Positions 14,983 through 21,812 of a stretch of 30,701 nucleotides of DNA are shown in pieces; position 1 is the stretch's first letter, and the number at the start of each line of letters is the position of its first letter. The position numbers were made by a program, and so were the translations under genes. A model generated the notes under the pieces. The model did no database searches, had not been told where the DNA came from, and was given only the letters and a program-made list of their open reading frames with translations. Where the stretch lies: assembly GCA_023436615.1 (NCBI GenBank), contig JAEZIO010000007.1:1-30701 (forward strand). Direction: 5' to 3'. The DNA comes from Pseudomonadota bacterium. Lineage in GTDB: Bacteria; Pseudomonadota; Alphaproteobacteria; Sphingomonadales; Sphingomonadaceae.

Positions 14983-15995
14983 CAGTCAGCCATGACCTTC
15001 TCAAGAGCGCGCTTGAGGCGCTTCGGGCCGGGGAAATAGGCCCATTCGTACGCGTGCGGGTACGGCGTGTCCCAGCCCGTCACGCGCTCGACGGGCGCCT
15101 CGAGGTGATAGAAGCATCGCTCCTGCACTTCGGCGACGAGCTCGGCTCCGAAGCCCGTGTTCCGCGGAGCTTCATGGACGACGAGGCAGCGGCCGGTCTT
15201 CTTCACCGATTCTTCGATCGTCTCGATGTCGAGCGGCACGAGCGTTCGAAGGTCGATGACATCGGCGTCGATTCCGTTCTCCTCGACCGCGGCGAGCGCG
15301 ACATGGACCATCGTCCCGTAAGCGAGGACGGTGAGGTCGCCGCCTTCGCGCACGACGGCCGCCTTGCCGAGCGGCACGGTATAATGACCGTCCGGCACTT
15401 CGCTCGCCGGATGTTTCGACCACGGGCTGACCGGCTTGTCATGGTGGCCGTCGAACGGGCCGTTGTAGAGCCGCTTGGGCTCGAAGAAGATGACCGGGTC
15501 CGGGTCTTCGATCGCGGCGATCAGAAGCCCCTTGGCGTCGTAAGGTGTCGACGGGATAACGGTCTTGAGGCCCGCGATATGGGTGAACAGGCTCTCGGGA
15601 CTCTGGCTGTGCGTCTGCCCCCCGAAGATGCCGCCGCCGTAAGGCGAACGGATCACCATCGGCATCCCCCATTCGCCGGCGGTGCGATAGCGGATCTTGG
15701 CGACTTCGCTGACGATCTGGTCGTAGCCCGGATAGATGTAATCGGCGAACTGGATCTCGATCACCGGCTTTAGGCCGTAGGCCGCCATTCCTACCGCCGT
15801 GGCGACGATGCCGCCCTCGCTAATCGGCGCGTCGAATGCACGGCTCTTGCCGAACTGCTTCTGCAGCCCCTCGGTCACGCGGAAGACGCCGCCGAAATAG
15901 CCGACGTCCTCGCCATAGACGACGACGTCCGTGTCGCGGTCCATGGCTACGCGGTGGGCGCTGTTGAGCGCCTGGATCATGTTCATCGTCGCCAT
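14982..15995 (-). CDS. bkdA2: Branched-chain 2-oxoacid dehydrogenase E1-beta
   Basis: A 337-aa transketolase-type E1-beta subunit. It begins MATMNMIQALNSAHRVAM and contains VYGEDVGYFGGVFRVTEGL, FDAPISEGGIVATAVGMA, IEIQFADYIYPGYDQIVSE, RSPYGGGIFGG and the C-terminal VHEAPRNTGFGAELV. With E1-alpha it binds thiamine diphosphate and decarboxylates branched-chain 2-oxoacids. The start at 15995 shares one base with the E1-alpha stop (TGATG), and its own stop does the same with E2. An in-frame extension to 16160 lies inside E1-alpha and was rejected. Confidence 0.94.
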   Translation of the reverse strand: MATMNMIQALNSAHRVAMDRDTDVVVYGEDVGYFGGVFRVTEGLQKQFGKSRAFDAPISEGGIVATAVGMAAYGLKPVIEIQFADYIYPGYDQIVSEVAKIRYRTAGEWGMPMVIRSPYGGGIFGGQTHSQSPESLFTHIAGLKTVIPSTPYDAKGLLIAAIEDPDPVIFFEPKRLYNGPFDGHHDKPVSPWSKHPASEVPDGHYTVPLGKAAVVREGGDLTVLAYGTMVHVALAAVEENGIDADVIDLRTLVPLDIETIEESVKKTGRCLVVHEAPRNTGFGAELVAEVQERCFYHLEAPVERVTGWDTPYPHAYEWAYFPGPKRLKRALEKVMAD

Positions 15996-17263
15996 CAGGC
16001 GCGGCCTTCCGACACAGCCCGCGCCCGCTGCTCGACGAGGTTCGAGGGAACCTCGGCGTAAACGTCGTCGAACATGCTCTCGATATTCTCTCGGCCCTGC
16101 TCGGGGAGGACGCCGAGCTTCTCGGCTTCCTTCTGGGCGGACCGGACTTCCGCGTCGCACTCCGCGCGCACCGCCTCATGCCGTTCATCGTCCCATTCGC
16201 CGAGCGCGATGAGATGCGCCTTCAGCCGCTCGATCGGATCGCCGAGCGGCCAGGCCTTGGACTCGGCGCTCGGCCGGTAGCCGGAGGGGTCATCCGACGT
16301 CGAATGGCCTTCGGCGCGGTAGGTGAAGAACTCGATCAGCGTTGCGCCGAGATTGGATCGAGCGCGGTCGGCGGCCCAGCGCACCGCCGCATAGACGGCG
16401 AGCACGTCGTTGCCGTCGACCCGAAGCCCCGGAAGCCCGTAGCCGGTCGCGCGCTGCGCGAAGGTCGCTTTCTCCGCTCCCGCGATTCCGGAGAAGCTCG
16501 AGATCGCCCACTGGTTATTGACGACGGCGAGGATCGCGGGCGCGTTGTAGACGGCCGCGAAGGTCATTCCCGCGTGGAAGTCGCCTTCGGCCGTGGCGCC
16601 GTCGCCGATCCAACCCATCGCGATCCGGCTGTCGCCCTTGATCGCGCTCGCCATCGCCCAGCCCACGGCTTGCGGGAACTGCGTGCCGAGGTTGCCCGAG
16701 ATGGTGAAGAAGCCGTGCTCCTTCGATGAGTACATGATCGGAAGCTGGCGGCCGCGGAGCTTGTCGCCTTTGTTCGAATAGACCTGGCACATCATCTCGA
16801 ACAGCGGATAGCCGCGCGCGATCAGCAGGCCCTGCTGGCGGTAGGTCGGAAAGTGCATGTCGTCGCGGTCGAGTGCCATCGCCGTCGTGATCGCGATCGC
16901 CTCTTCGCCGGTCCCCTTCATGTAGAAGCTGGTCTTCCCCTGGCGCTGGGCGCGATACATGCGGTCGTCGTAGATCCGCTGGAGCACCATATCGCGAAGG
17001 ATCTTGCGCAAAGTGTCGGCATCGAGCTTCGGGTCCCACGCGCCGATCGCTTGATTGGTGTCGTCGAGAACCCGGATGAGGCCCTTGGTCAGCGGCTCCG
17101 TCTCGGCGGCAGCCGCGGAGATGTCCGGCCGGGGCGCGGCCCCGGCGGCCGGGATGTCGAGATAGGAGAAGTCCGGCGTGTCGCCGGGCCGGAAGCGCGG
17201 CTCCGGCACATGCAGCGTCAGCTCGGGGCGGTTCGGCTTCTTTGCGGGTTGCTTATCGGCCAT
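15995..17263 (-). CDS. bkdA1: Branched-chain 2-oxoacid dehydrogenase E1-alpha
   Basis: A 422-aa E1-alpha subunit, first gene of the bkd operon. The thiamine-diphosphate motif is clear: GDGATAEGDFHAG starting about residue 220 and ending in NNQWAIS about 249-255. TSFYMKGTGEEAIAI and the phospho-loop-like YRAEGHSTSDDPSGYR are also present. The Ala/Pro-rich N-terminal ~60 residues are typical of BCKDH E1-alpha. E3 (lipoamide dehydrogenase) is not in the window and must be supplied elsewhere. The region upstream is interrupted by an insertion sequence whose end lies 59 bp from the start codon. Confidence 0.94.
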   Translation of the reverse strand: MADKQPAKKPNRPELTLHVPEPRFRPGDTPDFSYLDIPAAGAAPRPDISAAAAETEPLTKGLIRVLDDTNQAIGAWDPKLDADTLRKILRDMVLQRIYDDRMYRAQRQGKTSFYMKGTGEEAIAITTAMALDRDDMHFPTYRQQGLLIARGYPLFEMMCQVYSNKGDKLRGRQLPIMYSSKEHGFFTISGNLGTQFPQAVGWAMASAIKGDSRIAMGWIGDGATAEGDFHAGMTFAAVYNAPAILAVVNNQWAISSFSGIAGAEKATFAQRATGYGLPGLRVDGNDVLAVYAAVRWAADRARSNLGATLIEFFTYRAEGHSTSDDPSGYRPSAESKAWPLGDPIERLKAHLIALGEWDDERHEAVRAECDAEVRSAQKEAEKLGVLPEQGRENIESMFDDVYAEVPSNLVEQRARAVSEGRA

Positions 17264-17314
17264 TTCGCCGAGCCGCTTAATCGCGAGTCACGCACGCGGC
17301 AACCAGCGCAGACA

Positions 17315-17322
17315 AGCGAGCT
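17315..17322. repeat. Target-site duplication, left copy (AGCGAGCT)
   Basis: Eight bases identical to 19416-19423, flanking the two ends of the insertion sequence. An 8-bp duplication is the length expected for IS1595-family transposition. Confidence 0.93.
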
Positions 17323-17348
17323 GGACACTATCCCCTTCGCATACGTGA
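17323..17348 (+). repeat. Left terminal inverted repeat of the IS1595 element
   Basis: Begins GGACACTATCCCCTT and continues through CATACGT to about 17348. It matches the right end (read inverted) at 22 of 26 positions, with mismatches at positions 6, 16, 17 and 25. Confidence 0.9.
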
Positions 17349-17398
17349 ATCGGGATCGCGAGCCATGGTAAGATTGGCCGTGACTCGGCCCGGCGCCT

Positions 17399-17427
17399 TT
17401 GACTCCCGATTAAACAACGGTTTAGCT
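17399..17427 (+). promoter_or_regulatory. Candidate promoter and dyad for the IS passenger cassette
   Basis: TTGACT (17399-17404) is a good -35-like hexamer, followed after 17 nt by a weak -10-like TTAGCT. A perfect inverted repeat TAAAC-AACG-GTTTA (17411-17424) overlaps the spacer and -10, a natural place for a repressor. Inferred from motif and position. Confidence 0.35.
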
Positions 17428-17450
17428 CCCTCCGCCGAAGAGGGGGTTCA

Positions 17451-18401
17451 ATGGATTTCGCAGTACCGAGCGAAGTCACGTATGATTTCGATGGGCGCGC
17501 CACTGTGGCGGAGGTCGCAAAGGCGCTCATCTCTCAAGACAAGCTCTTCAGGGAAGCCATGCGGATCATCGAGGCCGCGTTCCCCGAAGTCACTATCGAG
17601 CAGATCACGGTCAACGTCCGCGAGGTGGTTCAGGAGAGCCCCCTGCGTCAGCTCGTTGAGGCAGTCATCATCGCGGCCATGGAGCCGGAGCTGTCCAAAG
17701 ATATGCCGCCAGACATTCTGAACACCCTCTTCGGGATCAACGTGCCCGATTCCGTCGATAGCTGGGTGACGGTCCTGCTGCTCCTCATCGCGCTGTGGGG
17801 TGCCGAGGCGGTCATTAAGAAAATCCGGCGCAGCCGCAAAGATGCTGCGGAGCGCAAAAAGGCCGAGCAGGATGAGCTGGTCCTCGCGGCCGAGCGCCGC
17901 CGCCTAACCCGTGAGGCCGCTGCGCGCGCGGCCATTACGGAGGACCAACTACACGAGGCGATCAACGAGGTGCTTACGAAGCGGGAAGCTTCTGTCGCCA
18001 AAGCGAGCATGGATTTCCTTTCGCCGGCAAAGAGACATCACGCGAGAGCTGTAAGGTTGCCGGGAGGCACGTCGATCGGCTCTACCGTTATCGAGGCAAT
18101 TCCCTCTGACATTGACCTTGCGCAATACCAGCCCCCGACGGAAACCTACCCGTTGGAAGATGTCACGGTGGCATTCTACCTGCATGATCGGGAGAAGAGT
18201 AAGCATTGGGCGGCGCGCATCGCGGAAGTATCGCCAGATCGCAAACCACTGGACCTGGCTCCCGATATTCGTCGCGAAGATCTCTTCACGAAGGAAAGCG
18301 TCAGAGGTGATGTGCTAGTGACAACCGTGCTAAACGCGGAAGGTGAGTACGTTCCGAGCTACTACTATCTCGCAAAGGTGAGAGATGGCGACGCTGCGTG
18401 A
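17451..18401 (+). CDS. IS passenger protein 1: single-pass membrane protein of unknown function
   Basis: A 316-aa protein I do not recognise. Residues 1-95 are mixed helical and strand-like with no signal peptide. One membrane helix lies at about 104-122 (WVTVLLLLIALWGAEAVI), immediately followed by a strongly basic and then heptad-like charged helix (about 123-165, rich in Lys, Arg, Glu, Ala). The C-terminal ~80 residues are predicted beta-rich (DVTVAFYLHDREKSKHWAARI and GDVLVTTVLNAEGEYV). The ribosome site GAGGGGG precedes ATG 17451. The gene lies inside the IS1595 element, faces the transposase gene and overlaps passenger 2. Codon use looks less GC-biased than flanking genes, fitting recent transfer. 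No function is assigned. Confidence 0.8.
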   Translation: MDFAVPSEVTYDFDGRATVAEVAKALISQDKLFREAMRIIEAAFPEVTIEQITVNVREVVQESPLRQLVEAVIIAAMEPELSKDMPPDILNTLFGINVPDSVDSWVTVLLLLIALWGAEAVIKKIRRSRKDAAERKKAEQDELVLAAERRRLTREAAARAAITEDQLHEAINEVLTKREASVAKASMDFLSPAKRHHARAVRLPGGTSIGSTVIEAIPSDIDLAQYQPPTETYPLEDVTVAFYLHDREKSKHWAARIAEVSPDRKPLDLAPDIRREDLFTKESVRGDVLVTTVLNAEGEYVPSYYYLAKVRDGDAA

Positions 18402-18555
18402 AGCCCGCGACAAGGGCAAAATCGATGAGTTTATTGCAGAGCGCGAAGGCCAGTCCCCCGCTGACGCGGAGGCTTTCCGCGCCACCCTCAATTCAATGGC
18501 GCAAACGTCGAAATCAGGGCCGGAAACATCGACGCCGGACTGTGGCGACGATTGA
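18385..18555 (+). CDS. IS passenger protein 2: small acidic protein
   Basis: A 56-aa ORF beginning MATLREARDKGKIDEFIAER and ending TSTPDCGDD. The ATG at 18385 lies 17 nt inside the end of passenger 1, with AAGGTGAG just upstream, so the two are probably translationally coupled. The N-terminal half looks helical; the tail is Ser/Thr/Pro-rich and acidic. Its last 68 bp overlap the 3' end of the convergent transposase gene. It is too short for a family call. The coupling to passenger 1 suggests they act together. Confidence 0.6.
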   Translation: MATLREARDKGKIDEFIAEREGQSPADAEAFRATLNSMAQTSKSGPETSTPDCGDD

Positions 18556-19366
18556 AGCGGAACTCGGCTTCCTTGGCGTATTTCCAGAGGTGCTTGCCGC
18601 TCACGTGAATGTGAGTGCCGTTCACCATCCGCTTTAGCTGCGCCCAGAACCCCTCGATCGTCTGGGTATGGCAGCCGGACTTGCTGACATACTGGCCGCG
18701 ATGGTGGTTCACGAACTCATGCGAGTAGCCGAGATCGCGAAGCGCGCGATATGACGGCAAAGCGTCGGTATGCACGGCGCTGCCCTTCACAACGATCGCC
18801 TCGATTTCGGGAAGGATGGTCGAGTGCTTCACGTTCGGAATGATCTTCGTGACAACATCGCCGTCGCGCTCGACCGCGCCGAGCACGACCGTCTTATTCT
18901 CAAGGTGACGGCCAGGGCCCTTCCGCTTGCCGCCGACTAGGGTTTCATCGACCTCCACTGTGCGGCCCTCGCCACCGACCGGCGATGAGCCATCGACCAT
19001 CGCCATGTGCTCGCGAATGAGGCCGGCCATCCGCCATGCCGTTTTGTAGGTCACGCCCAGCTGGCGTTGCAGTTCCTTCGCGGCGACGCCGTTGCGCGTC
19101 GTGGTGAAGAGGTGGATTGCGTAGAACCACAGCTGCAGGGGCGTCCGCGTCTGCTCGAACGGGGTGCCGACCGTGGGGTGCAGATGGTGGCCGCACCACT
19201 GGCAGGAATAGGCCCGCTCGGCCTGTATGCGATACCAGTTCGCAGGGCGTCCGCACGACGGGCAAGGGAAACCTTGGCCGAAGCGGGTTTCAAACAGGTG
19301 CTTCAGGCAGCTTTCATCGTCAGGAAAGAGCCGGAAGAACTGGGTGATGGTGAGCGGCTTCGTCAT
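18488..19366 (-). CDS. IS1595-family transposase (ISXO2-like)
   Basis: A 292-aa transposase. An N-terminal zinc ribbon (C35, C38, C55, C58: CPSC and CQWC) is followed by a helix-turn-helix-like stretch (AAKELQRQLGVTYKTAWRMAGLI) and an ISXO2-like DDE domain: VDETLVGGKRKG (D140), HTDALPSYRAL (D201) and TQTIEGFWAQLKR (E238). All catalytic residues are present and the frame is intact, so it may be active. The start at 19366 is 49 bp from the right end of the element, leaving only a short promoter and repeat region. Its 3' end overlaps passenger 2 on the opposite strand. Confidence 0.95.
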   Translation of the reverse strand: MTKPLTITQFFRLFPDDESCLKHLFETRFGQGFPCPSCGRPANWYRIQAERAYSCQWCGHHLHPTVGTPFEQTRTPLQLWFYAIHLFTTTRNGVAAKELQRQLGVTYKTAWRMAGLIREHMAMVDGSSPVGGEGRTVEVDETLVGGKRKGPGRHLENKTVVLGAVERDGDVVTKIIPNVKHSTILPEIEAIVVKGSAVHTDALPSYRALRDLGYSHEFVNHHRGQYVSKSGCHTQTIEGFWAQLKRMVNGTHIHVSGKHLWKYAKEAEFRFNRRHSPASMFPALISTFAPLN

Positions 19367-19389
19367 GCACCATCATATACGCGCCCTTC

Positions 19390-19415
19390 TTACGTATGTA
19401 AAGGGGATAATGTCC
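19390..19415 (-). repeat. Right terminal inverted repeat of the IS1595 element
   Basis: Read on the minus strand it begins GGACATTATCCCCTT and continues through CATACGT, the partner of the left terminus at 17323-17348. Confidence 0.9.
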
Positions 19416-19423
19416 AGCGAGCT
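19416..19423. repeat. Target-site duplication, right copy (AGCGAGCT)
   Basis: Identical to 17315-17322 and directly abuts the right inverted repeat. Confidence 0.93.
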
Positions 19424-19485
19424 TTACATCCCGGCCGATTCTGCCTTGCGTTGCCTTGCAAACGCCTCGCGGCTAACCGCTCGCC

Positions 19486-19773
19486 ATGGCCGAAGACAAA
19501 CGCACGCTGCCCGACCGGCTGTCGCTCGATCCGCGCAGCCCCTATTTCGACGCCGACGTCCTGAAGAACGGTGTCGGAATCAAGTTCAACGGGCAGGAAA
19601 AGACCAACGTCCAGGAATATTGTGTCTCGGAGGGCTGGATCAAAGTCGCGGCCGGCCGCAGTCGCGACCGCCACGGCAACCCGATGACCATCACGCTCAA
19701 GGGCGAGGTCGAGCCCTACGTGGAGGGCTCAGGCGATCAAGCGGGCGACGAGGGAGTCGCTTCCGAAGGATAA
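19486..19773 (+). CDS. DUF3297 family protein
   Basis: A 95-aa protein. The body, from PDRLSLDPRSPYFDADVLKNG through IKFNGQEKTNVQEYCVSEGWIKV and GNPMTITLKGEVEPY, is characteristic of DUF3297, a small cytoplasmic family common in alphaproteobacteria and other proteobacteria with no known function. No good Shine-Dalgarno precedes ATG 19486. Before the insertion sequence arrived, this gene was divergent from bkdA1 with a short shared intergenic region. Its 3' end overlaps the convergent small membrane-protein gene by 37 bp. Confidence 0.88.
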   Translation: MAEDKRTLPDRLSLDPRSPYFDADVLKNGVGIKFNGQEKTNVQEYCVSEGWIKVAAGRSRDRHGNPMTITLKGEVEPYVEGSGDQAGDEGVASEG

Positions 19774-19961
19774 TGCGGCGTGCGCCCTTTTCGGTCGCGC
19801 CACTTGTTGAACGCCCAGCCGCCAACAGCCACCGCGGCCAGCGCCGGCACGCTGCGCCGCGCAAGCGCCGCAGCCCCATAGCCGAGCATCGCGCCCTTCG
19901 CGCCGGAATGGCGGCCGGCCACTTTGCTGCCGAGCCACGCGCCTGCAAGTTTCCCTAGCAT
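19737..19961 (-). CDS. Small glycine/alanine-rich membrane-associated protein
   Basis: About 74 aa from ATG 19961, which has AAAGGTG five bases upstream; an ATG at 19991 has no such site. The sequence MLGKLAGAWLGSKVAGRHSG is followed by GAMLGYGAAALARR and VPALAAVAVGGWAFNKW, giving two glycine-zipper-like hydrophobic stretches, then a charged Arg-rich tail. It is probably inserted in or associated with a membrane. No function is recognised. It is divergent from the psp cluster. Confidence 0.65.
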   Translation of the reverse strand: MLGKLAGAWLGSKVAGRHSGAKGAMLGYGAAALARRSVPALAAVAVGGWAFNKWRDRKGRTPHYPSEATPSSPA

Positions 19962-20040
19962 GTTCGCACCTTTCAAAAGCTTCTCGCGCATCCAAGCGAC
20001 AGCTCGCGCCTAGGTTCCCCGACCGCCGCTGCGGTTGCTT

Positions 20041-20052
20041 GGGAAATTTCCC
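20041..20052. promoter_or_regulatory. 12-bp palindrome upstream of psp, candidate activator site
   Basis: GGGAAATTTCCC is a perfect palindrome about 80 bp upstream of the -24 element of the candidate sigma-54 promoter. That is the distance range of enhancer sites for PspF-like activators. Binding is inferred from position only. Confidence 0.35.
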
Positions 20053-20130
20053 CAAATCGTCGTGGCGCATTCTCCCAACCGGCTCGTGCGCCAATCGATT
20101 CGCTCCCCGTTTTTGGCGGTTTCGCGCGAT

Positions 20131-20145
20131 TGGCACGGCCTTTGA
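20131..20145 (+). promoter_or_regulatory. Candidate sigma-54 promoter of the psp cluster
   Basis: TGGCACG (20131-20137), four bases, then TTGA (20142-20145) matches the -24/-12 consensus TGGCACG-N4-TTGC except at the last base (GA for GC at -12). The predicted transcription start falls near 20156, about 50 nt before the first ORF. Enterobacterial psp operons are sigma-54 dependent, which supports the call. Confidence 0.55.
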
Positions 20146-20205
20146 ATAGCAATGTTCATCGGCCCGCAAGATTTGGAACCGGGGGCCAGAAAAGGGAGAT
20201 TGGAC

Positions 20206-20343
20206 ATGTCTGGTCAGCAGACCATCACTCGGACACTCATCGCCGCCATCGGCGCGCTCTTGATGAGCTCGGTCGCGGTTGGTTCGGCAGTGGCCCCGGC
20301 GCACGTCGCCGCGGTATCGACGCAGTCTTCGGTCAATGCCTGA
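20206..20343 (+). CDS. 45-aa exported/leader peptide ahead of pspA
   Basis: A small ORF starting MSGQQTITRTLIAAIGALLM and continuing SSVAVGSAVAPAHVAA. It has a basic N-terminus and a hydrophobic core ending at small residues, like a signal peptide with almost nothing after it. GGGAG (20194-20198) lies 7 nt before ATG 20206. The stop overlaps the pspA ATG by 8 nt and pspA has no Shine-Dalgarno of its own, so this ORF may deliver ribosomes to pspA. It could be a small periplasmic or inner-membrane peptide that senses or reports export stress. Confidence 0.65.
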   Translation: MSGQQTITRTLIAAIGALLMSSVAVGSAVAPAHVAAVSTQSSVNA

Positions 20344-21115
20344 GCTCGAAATCCTCGAAGCGAAGGTGCCGGTCCGCACGCCCGTGCTGGGAGAGGAGCC
20401 CCAAAGCGCGGCGACGCGCCTGGCTCCGGTCGCCGGCTGGTTCAGCGGTCCCGTGTTCAGCCGCGCCAGGGACATTTTCGCGGCCAACATGACTGAGCTT
20501 CTCGACCGGGCCGAAGACCCGGCGCGGATGATCCGGATGATCATCCTGGAGATGGAAGAGACGCTCGTTGAAGTTCGCGCGACGGCCGCCCGCTCGATCG
20601 CGGACATGAAGGAAATGCGGCGGTCGCTCGCGAGGCTCGATGAAATCCAGGCGGGATGGGCCGAAAAAGCCGAGCTCGCTCTGAGCCGCGACCGCGAGGA
20701 TCTTGCCAAGGCAGCGCTCGTCGAGCGGCAGAAGGCGGCCGACATGGCCGGCGAGCTCACTGCCGAGATCGCCCAGATCGAGGATCTGCTGCGCGGCTAC
20801 GAGGCCGACATCGCCAAGCTGCAGGCCAAGCTTCGCGAAGCGCGCGCCCGCCAGAACTCGATCCAGCACCGCCTTGAGAGCGCGGTTGCGCGGGCGAAGG
20901 CTCGCGAGCTTCTCCACGGCGGCCGCACGCAGGAGGCGTTCAGCAAGTTCGAGATCCTCGAACGCCGCGCCGACTTCGCCGAAGGCCGCGCGGAAGCGCT
21001 GGGGCTGACCGGGCCAAAGAGCCTGGAGGAAGAGATCGCCGAGCTGCGCGCCAACGAAAAGGTCGACGCGGAGCTCGAGGAAATGAAGGCCGCGCTCGCG
21101 GCGAGCAAGAAATAG
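20336..21115 (+). CDS. pspA: Phage shock protein A (PspA/IM30 family)
   Basis: A 259-aa coiled-coil protein. The PspA core starts at about residue 40 (VFSRARDIFAANMTELLDRAEDPARMIRMIILEMEETLVEVR) and is followed by long Ala/Glu/Arg helices to ALAASKK. PspA oligomerises on stressed inner membranes to conserve proton-motive force and represses its activator in enteric bacteria. The ATG at 20336 gives a ~39-residue N-terminal extension not usual in PspA, whose canonical N-terminus is an amphipathic helix beginning near GIFSR. An internal GTG (about 20452) would give the canonical start but lacks a clear ribosome site. Confidence 0.92.
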   Translation: MPELEILEAKVPVRTPVLGEEPQSAATRLAPVAGWFSGPVFSRARDIFAANMTELLDRAEDPARMIRMIILEMEETLVEVRATAARSIADMKEMRRSLARLDEIQAGWAEKAELALSRDREDLAKAALVERQKAADMAGELTAEIAQIEDLLRGYEADIAKLQAKLREARARQNSIQHRLESAVARAKARELLHGGRTQEAFSKFEILERRADFAEGRAEALGLTGPKSLEEEIAELRANEKVDAELEEMKAALAASKK

Positions 21116-21129
21116 GAAGGGGACGCCAC

Positions 21130-21513
21130 ATGGCCCGCAGGAAATATTCACTCAAGCGCCGCGATGCCAAGCTGCTCGGAGTCTGCTCGACGCTTGGCGA
21201 TCAGTTCGGAATCGACCCGACGATCCTACGGATCGGCCTCGTGATCTTCGCGCTGGCTATCGAGCCGCAAATCGCCGTCGTCAGCTATCTGGCGCTGGCC
21301 ATCTACTTTCACATCAAGCGCAAGGCGAACAGCGAGCGCCACATGAGCGATTTCGATCGCATGGAGCTTGCCACCGCGGTCCGCCCGTCGGTGCACGCGA
21401 TGCGAACGCAGCTGGATCCGATCGACCGCCGGCTCATGGCGATCGAAGACCATATTTCCAAACCCAATGACGAGCTGGCGCGCGAAATCGAAGCGCTGCG
21501 GGAGGAAAAGTGA
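21130..21513 (+). CDS. pspC: PspC-domain envelope stress protein
   Basis: A 127-aa protein with an N-terminal PspC domain: YSLKRRDAKLLGVCSTLGDQFGIDPTILRIGLVI, then a hydrophobic stretch IVVSYLALAIYFHI-like that anchors it in the membrane. The cytoplasmic C-terminal half is charged and helical (MSDFDRMELATAVRP and ELAREIEALREEK). In the psp system PspC and PspB relay membrane stress to PspA. GGAAGGGGA sits just before ATG 21130, and its stop overlaps the next ORF as TGATG. Confidence 0.88.
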   Translation: MARRKYSLKRRDAKLLGVCSTLGDQFGIDPTILRIGLVIFALAIEPQIAVVSYLALAIYFHIKRKANSERHMSDFDRMELATAVRPSVHAMRTQLDPIDRRLMAIEDHISKPNDELAREIEALREEK

Positions 21514-21743
21514 TGGACGCACTATCCGTCGGGATGATTGCGGCAAGCGTTCTCGTCGCACTTGCGACGGCCGCGTTCGCAGGGCTCAAGGGCTGGAACG
21601 CCTGGCTCGAGCTCAAGCGAATGGAGCTCACCCACTCGATCGCCGACCATGGCCTCCCCCCGGCCGGAAACCGGATCGAGCTCGCCGACCTCAAGGAACG
21701 GGTCCGCAAACTCGAAGCGATCGCCGCGGGGATCGACCTTTAA
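21513..21743 (+). CDS. PspB-like small membrane protein
   Basis: A 76-aa protein with one N-terminal membrane helix (VGMIAASVLVALATAAFAGL) followed by a cytoplasmic amphipathic region ending in IELADLKERVRKLEAIAAGI. This is the same plan as PspB (helix plus leucine-zipper-like tail), although sequence similarity is limited. The ATG at 21513 has GGAGG seven bases upstream and overlaps the pspC stop. Gene order here is pspA-pspC-pspB-like. It is followed by a strong terminator. Confidence 0.65.
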   Translation: MDALSVGMIAASVLVALATAAFAGLKGWNAWLELKRMELTHSIADHGLPPAGNRIELADLKERVRKLEAIAAGIDL

Positions 21744-21773
21744 GGATTGCCGTGCGCTCCCCAAGGCGCGGCA

Positions 21774-21807
21774 GGCGGTCCGGGCTAACGCACCCGGGCC
21801 GCCTTTT
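21774..21807 (+). terminator. Rho-independent terminator of the psp cluster
   Basis: GGCGGTCCGGG (21774-21784) pairs with CCCGGGCCGCC (21793-21803) with one G-U pair, an 8-nt loop, then TTTTCCTT. Strong GC stem plus U-tract on the plus strand. The opposite-strand receptor gene ends six bases further on; without a U-tract in that direction, termination there would be weaker. Confidence 0.85.
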
Positions 21808-21812
21808 CCTTG

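Larger units (their letters stand above)
17323..19415. mobile_element. IS1595-family insertion sequence with passenger genes
   Basis: A complete 2,093-bp element. Both ends start GGACA-Y-TATCCCCTT and the inverted termini match at 22 of 26 positions. Both sides carry the same 8-bp duplication, AGCGAGCT. Inside are an ISXO2-like transposase gene (18488-19366, minus) and a plus-strand two-ORF cassette (17451-18555) that is not part of the transposition machinery as far as I can tell. A basic IS1595-type element needs only about 1 kb, so roughly half of this one is cargo. Intact ends, an intact transposase and a perfect duplication imply a fairly recent insertion. Confidence 0.93.
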
